Source: Pseudomonadota bacterium (GTDB lineage: Bacteria > Pseudomonadota > Alphaproteobacteria > Rhizobiales > Beijerinckiaceae). From it: a DNA stretch of 6,365 nucleotides. Position numbers and translations under genes: made by a program. Positions 1-5,110 of the stretch are shown piece after piece. The first letter of the stretch is position 1. Each line of letters opens with the position of its first letter. The notes beneath the pieces are model-generated. The model searched no databases, had not been told where the DNA came from, and saw only the letters and a program-made list of their open reading frames with translations. The DNA lies in assembly GCA_028876585.1 (NCBI GenBank), contig JAGWRL010000184.1:1-6365 (forward strand). Reading direction: 5' to 3'.

Positions 1-295
1 GGCCGCGCACGTAGACGAGGCCGTTGATCGAGGACGAGCCGCCCAGCGCCTTTCCGCGCGGGCAAGAAATGCGGCGGTCGTTGAGCTGCGGCTCCGGTTC
101 GCTTGAATAGCCCCAGTTGTAGGCCTTCATGTTGAGCGGGATCGACAGAGCCGCCGGCATCTGGATGAAGATCGAGCGGTCGGAGCCGCCGAACTCCAGC
201 ACCAGCACGCTGTGCCGGCCGTCTTCGCTGAGCCGGCTCGCCAGCGCCGAGCCGGCCGAGCCGGCGCCGACGATGACGTAATCGAATGTCCGCAT
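1..295 (-). CDS. betA: GMC oxidoreductase, choline dehydrogenase type (N-terminal part, cut by window edge)
   Basis: This is an FAD-dependent alcohol oxidase/dehydrogenase of the GMC family. The closest remembered match is choline dehydrogenase, which oxidises choline to betaine aldehyde for glycine betaine synthesis. Only the first 98 residues are present; a full protein has about 540-560. The N-terminus has the dinucleotide-binding fold: VIVGAGSAG (residues 7-15) gives the GxGxxG loop, and E34 in VLEFGG would contact the adenosine ribose. The segment FIQMPAAL (43-50) and the GMC signature around [14 protein letters not shown] (79-92) follow, as in BetA. The ATG at 295 is preceded by an AGAGGG-like ribosome site and begins exactly where BetA proteins begin. 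It lies 91 bases downstream of yghU on the same strand, with no clear terminator between. The family call is firm; choline as substrate is inferred, since other GMC dehydrogenases share this N-terminus. Confidence 0.85.
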   Translation of the reverse strand, partial: MRTFDYVIVGAGSAGSALASRLSEDGRHSVLVLEFGGSDRSIFIQMPAALSIPLNMKAYNWGYSSEPEPQLNDRRISCPRGKALGGSSSINGLVYVRG

Positions 296-386
296 GGCGC
301 CCTCTACCCCCGCCGCGATGTGCGCCGCTCGCGGCGAATTCGGCAAGAGCGATGTTTGGGCGCGGGGATCGCTTTTTTGGCTGGGC

Positions 387-1259
387 TCAGACTTGGGGCG
401 GCAGTTTGTCGGCGGTCCTGGTGTCGAAGTCGCCCGCCTCATGCCGCTCGCGCAACTGGCCCGCCGGATCGCCAAAGGTGCGGTTGACCATGCGGCCGCG
501 TCGCACCGCGGGGCGCTCCAGCAGCATGTCGGCCCAGCGCAGGACATGCGTGTATTCGTGCACGCTGAGGAACTCGCCGGCGTTGTAGCTCCAGCCTTTC
601 ACCGTGCCGCCGTACCAGGGAAAGATCGCGATGTCGGCGATGGTGTATTCGTCGCCGGCGATGTAGCGGCTTTCCGCCAGACGGCGGTTGAGCACGTCGA
701 GCTGGCGCTTGGTCTCCATCGCGAAACGGTCGATGGCGTATTCGATCTTCATCGGCGCATAGGCGTAGAAATGGCCGAAGCCGCCGCCGAGGTAAGGCGC
801 GCTGCCCATCTGCCAGAACAGCCAGGACAGGCACTCGGCGCGGGCGGCGCGCCCGGTCGGCAGGAAGGCGCCGAATTTCTCGGCGAGATAGATGAGGATC
901 GCGCCCGATTCGAACACCCGCACCGGCGGATTTTCGCTGACGTCGAGCAAGGCGGGGATTTTTGAATTCGGGTTGACGGCGACAAAGCCGCTGCCAAACT
1001 GATCGCCGGCGCCGATGTCGATCAGCCAGGCGTCATATTCGGCCCCGCCGTGCCCCGCCGCGAGCAGCTCCTCCAGCATGATCGTCGCTTTGACGCCGTT
1101 GGGCGTGCCCAACGAATAGAGTTGCAGCGGATGGCGCCCTCTCGGCAGCTCTTTCTCGTGCGTGGCGCCGGCGATCGGCCGGTTGGTCTTGGCGAACCTC
1201 CCGCCGCTCTCCTTGTTCCAGACCCAGACTTTGGGCGGCGTATATTCAGCGTCGGTCAT
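387..1259 (-). CDS. yghU: YghU-type glutathione S-transferase (glutathione-dependent disulfide-bond oxidoreductase)
   Basis: This 290-residue cytosolic enzyme closely matches E. coli YghU along its full length, from [14 protein letters not shown] to the C-terminal [11 protein letters not shown]. YghU is a nu-class GST that binds two glutathione molecules and reduces disulfides such as 2-hydroxyethyl disulfide. The thioredoxin-like domain shows [10 protein letters not shown] (residues 46-55), where T52/N54 lie in the glutathione site. It also shows NPNSKIPAL (96-104) with the cis-proline, and [15 protein letters not shown] (116-130) with the gamma-glutamyl-binding E-S pair. The all-helical domain has [18 protein letters not shown] (147-164) and the N-capping segment [15 protein letters not shown] (201-215). 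An upstream ATG would add 40 residues of repeat-derived sequence, but homology and an AAAGGAG site fix the start at 1259. The gene probably has its own promoter in the 259-base gap above it. A TAAACT hexamer at 1279-1284 is a weak -10 candidate. Confidence 0.96.
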   Translation of the reverse strand: MTDAEYTPPKVWVWNKESGGRFAKTNRPIAGATHEKELPRGRHPLQLYSLGTPNGVKATIMLEELLAAGHGGAEYDAWLIDIGAGDQFGSGFVAVNPNSKIPALLDVSENPPVRVFESGAILIYLAEKFGAFLPTGRAARAECLSWLFWQMGSAPYLGGGFGHFYAYAPMKIEYAIDRFAMETKRQLDVLNRRLAESRYIAGDEYTIADIAIFPWYGGTVKGWSYNAGEFLSVHEYTHVLRWADMLLERPAVRRGRMVNRTFGDPAGQLRERHEAGDFDTRTADKLPPQV

Positions 1260-1265
1260 GGCGGG

Positions 1266-1272
1266 CTCCTTT
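1266..1272 (-). promoter_or_regulatory. Ribosome binding site of yghU
   Basis: AAAGGAG on the minus strand ends six bases before the ATG at 1259. It is what selects this start over the in-frame upstream ATG at 1379, and YghU homology agrees. Confidence 0.85.
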
Positions 1273-1348
1273 GGCGGGAGTTTAGCGCAGCGCGGCGGGC
1301 GTGGGAAACGGGATGTCGGGTCAGACCAGCGGCACCGTAGGGCTGACG

Positions 1349-1383
1349 CGTCATGCCCGCGCTTGTCGCGGGCATCCACGCCG
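1349..1383 (+). repeat. REP-like palindromic repeat, copy 1 of an inverted pair
   Basis: This 35-base element has a perfect 9-bp stem (ATGCCCGCG / CGCGGGCAT) closed by the loop CTTGT, followed by the tail CATCCACGCCG. The element resembles a dispersed intergenic repeat common in Rhizobiales (from memory: a GC-rich stem with a CTTGT loop and an ATCCACG tail). An inverted copy lies at 1455-1489. It sits between the Sel1 gene and yghU. No U-tract follows the stem on either strand, so it is not a typical intrinsic terminator. Confidence 0.8.
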
Positions 1384-1454
1384 CGCCGCTCCTACAAAGC
1401 GCGACGCTTGTCTCTTACGCCTCAGCCATTGACTCGAACTGGGCGAACGCTCGA

Positions 1455-1489
1455 CGGCGTGGATGACCGGGACAAGCCCGGTCAAGACG
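1455..1489 (-). repeat. REP-like palindromic repeat, copy 2, inverted
   Basis: Read on the minus strand, this element matches copy 1 at 30 of 35 positions, sharing the CTTGT loop and the CATCCACGCCG tail. Its stem is 8 bp (TGACCGGG / CCCGGTCA on the plus strand). Four of the five differences form two compensating pairs (C-G to A-T and C-G to G-C), so the hairpin is kept. The element starts about 30 bases after the Sel1 stop codon and could protect or trim the 3' end of that transcript. The two copies, about 70 bases apart and facing each other, could also fold into one long composite hairpin. Confidence 0.8.
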
Positions 1490-1518
1490 GCGGTTGGAGT
1501 CCAAGGCCAAAGAACCGC

Positions 1519-2502
1519 TCAAAACTCCGCCTGCCGGCGCGCGAGTTTTCGGACCTCATCCACCTGTTCGGGCGTCAGCGTCCCGATCGCCTTGTCCAGC
1601 TTCTCGTCCTTCAACCCGGCCGCATTGGCGAGGCCGTTCCACAGCGCGGCGCGGACGATGTCCTTGGCGACGCCGCGGCCGGAGAGGTAAAGATGGGCGA
1701 GGCGGTTCTGCGCGATCGGGTTGCGGCGCGCGGCGGCGAGTTCGAAGATTTTCGCCGCCGCCTGCTCGTCCTTGTCGACGCCGACGCCGTTGAACAGCAT
1801 GATAGCGTATTCGACCTGACCGGCGACGATGCCCTCGTCGGCGGCGCGCTTCAGCCATTGCGCCGCCTTGTCGGTGTCGAGCGGCACGCCCCTGCCCTCG
1901 CGCAGCAGCACGCCGTAAGAATAGGCGGAATTGCCGTCGCCGGCCTCCGCCGCGCGGCGGAAATAGGCGGCCGCGGCGGCGAAATCGGGCGGCGCGCCGG
2001 CCTCGCCCTGCAACGCGAGCGCGCCGAGATTGTAAATCGCCGCGAGCTTGCCCTTATCCGCCGCCTGCAGAAAATATTTGCGCGCCGCCGCCCGGTCGGC
2101 CGCGACGCCGGTCCCCGCCAGCAGCGCGACGCCATATTCATAAGCGCCCTGCGCGTCGCCGTTCTCGGCGCCGAGCTTCCACCAGCCCACCGCCTCCTTG
2201 TCGTCGCGCGCCACCGCCAGCCCGTCGTGGTAGATTTCGCCGATCAGCGTCATCGCCGCCGCGTCGCGCGGATTGGCGGTGAGCCGCTTTTCGGCCTCGC
2301 GCAGAGCGGTGAGGAAATAGCCGCGCTGATAGGCGCCGAACGCGATGTCGCCGGGGGGATCGCCCGGCTTTGGCTGCAAAGGCGCGTCGGGGCCGATCTG
2401 GCGCGACAGCGGCGCCTCGAACATCGGCGAATTGAAATCGACCGCACGAGCCGCCCCGCCAGCCGCCACGAGCGCGGCGAGCGCGAGCCCCGCCGCCCTC
2501 AA
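1519..2502 (-). CDS. Exported Sel1-repeat (TPR-like) protein
   Basis: This 327-residue protein starts with a signal peptide: MRAAGLALAALVAAGGAARA, with a hydrophobic core and a likely ARA cleavage site after residue 20. The mature protein should therefore be periplasmic. After a linker, about six Sel1 repeats follow at residues 80-115, 117-151, 152-188, 190-224, 226-260 and 262-296. The repeat motif is seen in YEYGVALLAGTGV, YSYGVLLREGRGV, YAIMLFNGVGV and LAHLYLSGRGV. A charged tail ends in PEQVDEVRKLARRQAEF. Sel1 repeats form helical solenoids that bind proteins; the partner cannot be told from sequence. The start chosen is TTG at 2502-2500, overlapping the upstream TGA as TTGA. It gives a clean signal peptide and follows GGCAGG. 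The in-frame ATG at 2670 would put arginine-rich, out-of-frame ThiE sequence in front. Translation is probably coupled to the gene above. Confidence 0.88.
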   Translation of the reverse strand: MRAAGLALAALVAAGGAARAVDFNSPMFEAPLSRQIGPDAPLQPKPGDPPGDIAFGAYQRGYFLTALREAEKRLTANPRDAAAMTLIGEIYHDGLAVARDDKEAVGWWKLGAENGDAQGAYEYGVALLAGTGVAADRAAARKYFLQAADKGKLAAIYNLGALALQGEAGAPPDFAAAAAYFRRAAEAGDGNSAYSYGVLLREGRGVPLDTDKAAQWLKRAADEGIVAGQVEYAIMLFNGVGVDKDEQAAAKIFELAAARRNPIAQNRLAHLYLSGRGVAKDIVRAALWNGLANAAGLKDEKLDKAIGTLTPEQVDEVRKLARRQAEF

Positions 2503-3095
2503 GCGCCTGCCGCCTTGGTCGCCGCCGCCATCGCCTCGCGCACGTCCGGCGCGTCCCAGATCGCGCTGTCGAGCGCGACGAAATCGGCGCCCGCCCCGGC
2601 GAGCGCGGCGGCGTCGGGCAGATTGGCGGCATAGGCGACGCAGGGCGTCTCGAAAATCTCGGCCCACCATTCGACGCGCTCGCGCGTCGCCACCAGCGCC
2701 GGCGCAACGCCGTTCGCGTCGGGCTCGCCGAACATGACGTAATCGGCGCCGTCCTGCCCCGCCGTCATCGCGTCATCGCGCAGGCGGACGCCGCCGGCGC
2801 CGACGATGCGTTGCCCCTTAAAACTCTCGACCGCTTCGGCGACAGCGGAGACCTCGACGTGAACGCCGTCGGCGCCGAGCCGGGCCGCCAGCCTCGGGTC
2901 GTGCTCGATCAGCAGCGCGACGTCATGCGCGGCGCAGACTTCCAGCAAAGGCGCGACGACGCGTTTGGCGTCGGCGCCCTTGGCGAGGCGCACGAGCAGG
3001 CTCGCCACATCAGCGGCGGCGAGGGCTTGGGCGAGACGGGGCGCGAAGGCTTCCGTCCCGGTCAGCGGCGGGGTGAGAAGGTAAAGGCGCGACAT
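2499..3095 (-). CDS. Divergent thiamine phosphate synthase-like (ThiE/TenI family) protein
   Basis: This is a 198-residue protein with the TMP-synthase TIM-barrel pattern: RLYLLTPP (3-10), ADGVHVE (75-81), GADYVMFGEPD (116-126) and GADFVALDSAIW (169-180). True ThiE joins hydroxymethylpyrimidine diphosphate to thiazole phosphate. By hand alignment to B. subtilis ThiE, most catalytic motifs are gone. The ND pair of the metal site reads E64-H65, HxGQxD reads HVEVSA, and the serine of GVSAHT is a glycine (A100-G101 region). GPxxxTxTK is replaced by GEPDANGVAPA, and the phosphate-binding GGI by YAANL (154-158). Enzymatic activity as ThiE is therefore doubtful. Similar degenerate proteins annotated as thiamine phosphate synthase occur in Rhizobiales. 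The ATG at 3095 fits the family start but has no clear ribosome site. It follows rcdA by 31 bases and overlaps the Sel1 gene by four, so the three are probably one operon. Confidence 0.88.
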   Translation of the reverse strand: MSRLYLLTPPLTGTEAFAPRLAQALAAADVASLLVRLAKGADAKRVVAPLLEVCAAHDVALLIEHDPRLAARLGADGVHVEVSAVAEAVESFKGQRIVGAGGVRLRDDAMTAGQDGADYVMFGEPDANGVAPALVATRERVEWWAEIFETPCVAYAANLPDAAALAGAGADFVALDSAIWDAPDVREAMAAATKAAGA

Positions 3096-3126
3096 AGGTC
3101 GCGCGTAAGACCTGGGCGCGGAGGCG

Positions 3127-3672
3127 TCAAGCGCCGCCGAACGCCGCCTGGACGCGCGCGAACTGCGCCGCGAGGGGGTGGGCGGCGGCTTGCTCGGCCG
3201 GCCGTTCGGCGGCGAGCGCCCGATCCAGGTGCATCACGCGCGATTGCAGGCGCAGCGAACGCTCGGCGAGTTCGGCGAATTCGGCCGGCAATTCGGCGAG
3301 CATGGCGGCGTCGCACGACAGTTCCTGCGCGGTGAGCCGCACGCGATGGCGCTCGGTCAGCGCCTGGGCCGAGGTGATCTCGCCCTCGTTGACGGCGCGG
3401 CGCAGCAATAGCCACGAGGCGACCTGCATCAGCCGCGTCGTCAGCCGCATGCTTTCGGTGGCGTAGGCGAGCGCGGCGGGACGGCGCAGCGCCTTGGAGG
3501 CGGCGCGGCCGGGGCCGTCGAGATAGCTCGCGGCCTCCTCGACCAGGTTCATCCCCTCGCGGAACAGAACCTTGAACGCTTCCGAATGGGTGTGGCGCAG
3601 GCCGAAGGAAATGGCCGTCTCGCGCGCTTTGCCGCCGCCGTCCCCATTCGACACATTCTCACGAGCACTCAT
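3127..3672 (-). CDS. rcdA: RcdA, regulator of CtrA degradation (DUF1465)
   Basis: This is a 181-residue DUF1465 protein. In Caulobacter, RcdA works with CpdR and PopA as a ClpXP adaptor that delivers CtrA and other substrates for proteolysis at the cell pole. The family core is well preserved: SEAFKVLFREGMNLVEEAASYLDGPGR (residues 30-56), ALAYATESMRLTTRLMQVASWLLLRRAVNEGE (67-98) and LSCDAAMLAELP (118-129). This agrees with the known three-helix bundle. The last 30 residues, rich in Ala, Pro and Gln, look disordered, as in Caulobacter RcdA. An in-frame ATG at 3771 would add 33 unrelated residues. The start at 3672 has a GAGGAG site seven bases upstream and fits the family. The 5' region holds a TATGAT hexamer (3767-3772) as a possible -10 without a good -35, a TTAA pair, and farther up a terminator and a CtrA box. 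The gene probably heads an operon with the thiE-like and Sel1 genes. Confidence 0.95.
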   Translation of the reverse strand: MSARENVSNGDGGGKARETAISFGLRHTHSEAFKVLFREGMNLVEEAASYLDGPGRAASKALRRPAALAYATESMRLTTRLMQVASWLLLRRAVNEGEITSAQALTERHRVRLTAQELSCDAAMLAELPAEFAELAERSLRLQSRVMHLDRALAAERPAEQAAAHPLAAQFARVQAAFGGA

Positions 3673-3679
3673 ACGCAAA

Positions 3680-3685
3680 CTCCTC
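3680..3685 (-). promoter_or_regulatory. Ribosome binding site of rcdA
   Basis: GAGGAG on the minus strand lies seven bases before the ATG at 3672 and decides that start over the upstream in-frame ATG at 3771. Confidence 0.85.
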
Positions 3686-3807
3686 GAGCCGACCCCGAGA
3701 CCACACAACCCGGACCGAACTTGTGCCGGTTTGGCGCCGCGCGTCTCTGTCGCCCAACGCAGAGCAATCATAGCGCCACGCGGAGACGAGCGCGCGTTTG
3801 CTTTCTG

Positions 3808-3817
3808 TTAAGGTTAA
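3808..3817. promoter_or_regulatory. TTAACCTTAA site, possible CtrA half-site upstream of rcdA
   Basis: On the minus strand this reads GTTAACCTTAAC (3818-3807), containing the CtrA half-site TTAACC. The two TTAA cores are spaced by two bases rather than seven, so it is not a full box. It lies about 135 bases before the rcdA ATG and downstream of the terminator, which is where an operator for an rcdA promoter would be expected. The evidence is weak. Confidence 0.3.
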
Positions 3818-3843
3818 CTGCGCCCATCGCCAGCGACAATGAC

Positions 3844-3870
3844 AAAAAGAGCCGCCTTTGGGGGCGGCTC
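3844..3870 (-). terminator. Rho-independent terminator on the minus strand
   Basis: Reading leftwards, an 8-bp perfect stem (GAGCCGCC / GGCGGCTC) encloses a six-base CCCAAA loop and is followed directly by TTTTTGTC. On the plus strand the stem is followed by AAGGGAGC, so it works only for leftward transcription. No minus-strand coding gene lies between it and the divergent gene starting at 4103. It must therefore end a non-coding transcript or act as an attenuator in the rcdA leader. Confidence 0.85.
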
Positions 3871-3930
3871 AAGGGAGCTAGGGAGGAGAAATCGGAAAAC
3901 AGGGAATCAAAGGGAATTCCGATTAGCAAC
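3844..3930 (-). ncRNA. Candidate small RNA with anti-Shine-Dalgarno motif
   Basis: The leftward transcript upstream of the terminator has the layout of a trans-acting bacterial sRNA. An 8-bp hairpin, AATCGGAA / TTCCGATT (3917-3924 with 3890-3897), has a 19-base loop. A single-stranded stretch follows with CTCCTCCC (3888-3881), complementary to a Shine-Dalgarno sequence, and then the intrinsic terminator. The motif TCCCT occurs four times between 3916 and 3871. Several alphaproteobacterial sRNAs are known to expose CUCCUCCC-like loops (the CcsR/cuckoo class), but this one was not matched to a named family. The 5' end is uncertain. A start near 3930 keeps the hairpin; the -10-like GCTAAT at 3927-3922 would instead place the start inside it. 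A leader of rcdA with an attenuator is the main alternative. Confidence 0.5.
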
Positions 3931-3950
3931 ACTTTAGTAAGAAAAAAGTC

Positions 3951-3965
3951 TTAACGAATGGTTAA
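3951..3965. promoter_or_regulatory. ctrA box: CtrA-type box, TTAA-N7-TTAA
   Basis: The minus strand reads TTAACCATTCGTTAA, a perfect TTAA-N7-TTAA that also contains the TTAACCAT half-site. This is the established binding sequence of the alphaproteobacterial cell-cycle regulator CtrA. It lies 279 bases before the rcdA ATG and 138 bases before the ATG of the plus-strand gene. It is about 20 bases upstream of the candidate sRNA, where a CtrA-dependent promoter would be. Whether it activates or represses, and which transcript it controls, cannot be read from the sequence. Confidence 0.65.
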
Positions 3966-3991
3966 CGCCGAGGGCGGGAGGGCGACGCCCT

Positions 3992-4024
3992 GCCCCGGGT
4001 CGGCCGTGACGGCCGGCCCGGGGC
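3992..4024. repeat. GC-rich 15-bp inverted repeat
   Basis: Positions 3992-4006 pair with 4010-4024 around a TGA loop, with one mismatch that becomes a G-U pair in RNA. A smaller palindrome GGGC-GAC-GCCC lies just to the left (3981-3991). No U-tract follows on either strand, so it is not a standard terminator. It sits between the CtrA box and the start of the plus-strand gene and may insulate the divergent units. Confidence 0.65.
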
Positions 4025-4102
4025 GGCGAAACCCCTGTCATCAAAATTCACTTGTATCGCGCCGCGACCGAGGCTCAAGAACCCAGCCGGAGACCCGCCG
4101 AC

Positions 4103-5080
4103 ATGCCCGCTCTTTCAAACCGCCTCACCCGCAAGCTCAACCTTCGCCACCCCATCATCTCCGCGCCGATGGCCATGGCCGCCGGCGGCGCGCTCGCGGC
4201 CGCCGTCAGCGCGGCGGGCGGCTTGGGGCTGATCGGCGGCGGCTACGGCGATTCCACCTGGCTCGACCAGCAGTTCAACCTGAGCGAGGGCGGCCGCGTC
4301 GGCGTCGGCTTCATCACCTGGTCGCTGCGCAAATCGCCGTCGTTGCTGACCGATGCGCTGAAGCGCCGGCCGGTGGCGGTGATGCTGTCGTTCGGCGATC
4401 CGCGCCCGTTCGCCGATGAAATCCGCGCCGCCGGCGCGCTGTTGATCTGCCAGTGCCAGACCATTGATCACGTCTGGGACGCCATCGATGTCGGCGCCGA
4501 CGTCATCGTCGCGCAGAGCGCCGAGGCGGGCGGCCACGGCATGTTGCGCGGCGCGCTGTCGTTCCTGCCCGAAGCGGCGGACCTGATCGCGGCGCACGCG
4601 CCCAATTCCATTCTCGTCGCCGCCGGCGGCGTCGCGGACGGGCGCGGCCTCGCGGCGGCGCTGATGCTCGGCGCCGAAGGCGCGCTGGTCGGCACCCGCC
4701 TGTGGGCGTCGCGCGAGGCGCTCGTGCATCCCCGCCACCACGAAGCGATCCTCGCGGCGACCGGCGACGACACGATCAGAACCTCGACGGTCGATATCGT
4801 GCGGCGACTCGCCTGGCCGCGCGGCTTTACGGCGCGGGTTCGCCGCAACGCCTTCACCCAGCGCTGGCACGGGCGCGAGGCCGAGCTGGAGCAGCAACTG
4901 GCGGTCGAAACGCCGCGCTATCAACAAGCCTATGTCGAAGGCGATCCGGAAAACGCCGCCGTCTGGTTCGGCGAAGCGGCCGGGCTGATCGGCGCGGTCG
5001 AGCCGGCCGCCGCGATCGTCGAACGGATGGCTGCGCAAGCGGCCGACCTGCTCGGCCGCGCCGGCGCGATGCTTGGTTGA
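4103..5080 (+). CDS. Nitronate monooxygenase-like FMN-dependent oxidoreductase (2-nitropropane dioxygenase family)
   Basis: This 325-residue TIM-barrel flavoprotein belongs to a family that oxidises alkyl nitronates with FMN and oxygen; related FabK proteins reduce enoyl-ACP. Family landmarks are clear: HPIISAPMA (16-24) and GGLGLIGGG (39-47) at the FMN site, and VGFITW (68-73). QSAEAGGHG (138-146) carries H145, the position of the proposed catalytic histidine. AAGGVADGRGLAAALMLGAEGALVGTRL (173-200) forms the phosphate-binding part. The C-terminal FTQRW...W287FGEAAGLI segment is typical of the family. The ATG at 4103 has GGAGA nine bases upstream and matches the family's start; a TTG at 4052 would add 17 unlikely residues. 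It is followed after 30 bases by a thioesterase gene, probably in the same operon. The physiological substrate is unknown; many such genes are annotated only by family. Confidence 0.92.
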   Translation: MPALSNRLTRKLNLRHPIISAPMAMAAGGALAAAVSAAGGLGLIGGGYGDSTWLDQQFNLSEGGRVGVGFITWSLRKSPSLLTDALKRRPVAVMLSFGDPRPFADEIRAAGALLICQCQTIDHVWDAIDVGADVIVAQSAEAGGHGMLRGALSFLPEAADLIAAHAPNSILVAAGGVADGRGLAAALMLGAEGALVGTRLWASREALVHPRHHEAILAATGDDTIRTSTVDIVRRLAWPRGFTARVRRNAFTQRWHGREAELEQQLAVETPRYQQAYVEGDPENAAVWFGEAAGLIGAVEPAAAIVERMAAQAADLLGRAGAMLG

Positions 5081-5110
5081 TCCGCCGCGCGGATTGAGGA
5101 TGGACGACGA

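Larger units (their letters stand above)
3673..4102. other. Intergenic control region between divergent rcdA and the nitronate monooxygenase gene
   Basis: These 430 bases hold no convincing protein gene. From left to right they contain the rcdA leader and ribosome site, a TTAACCTTAA pair (3808-3817), and a minus-strand intrinsic terminator (3844-3870). Next come an AT-richer block with C-rich anti-Shine-Dalgarno sequence on the minus strand (3871-3930), a perfect TTAA-N7-TTAA box (3951-3965), and a GC-rich palindrome (3992-4024). The leader of the plus-strand gene completes the region, with GGAGA at 4089-4093, nine bases before its ATG. The stretch 3880-3965 is clearly poorer in GC than everything around it, as expected of regulatory DNA. 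Confidence 0.8.

Noticed and set aside
294..965. 223-residue open frame on the plus strand
   Set aside because: It lies antisense to yghU, matches no family, and arises from GC-biased third positions of the real gene.
1353..1375. Palindrome as an intrinsic terminator for the Sel1 gene
   Set aside because: No U-tract follows the stem, and the inverted second copy with shared tails fits a dispersed repeat better.
1162..2634. 490-residue open frame on the plus strand
   Set aside because: It runs across the repeat region and antisense to the Sel1 gene, is arginine-rich and low in complexity, and has no recognisable domain.
3849..3870. Plus-strand reading of the GAGCCGCC/GGCGGCTC hairpin as a terminator
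   Set aside because: The stem is followed by AAGGGAGC on that strand; the U-tract exists only on the minus strand, and no plus-strand gene ends nearby.
3586..3954. 122-residue plus-strand frame across the rcdA upstream region
   Set aside because: No family resemblance; it starts antisense inside rcdA and crosses the terminator and the sRNA candidate.
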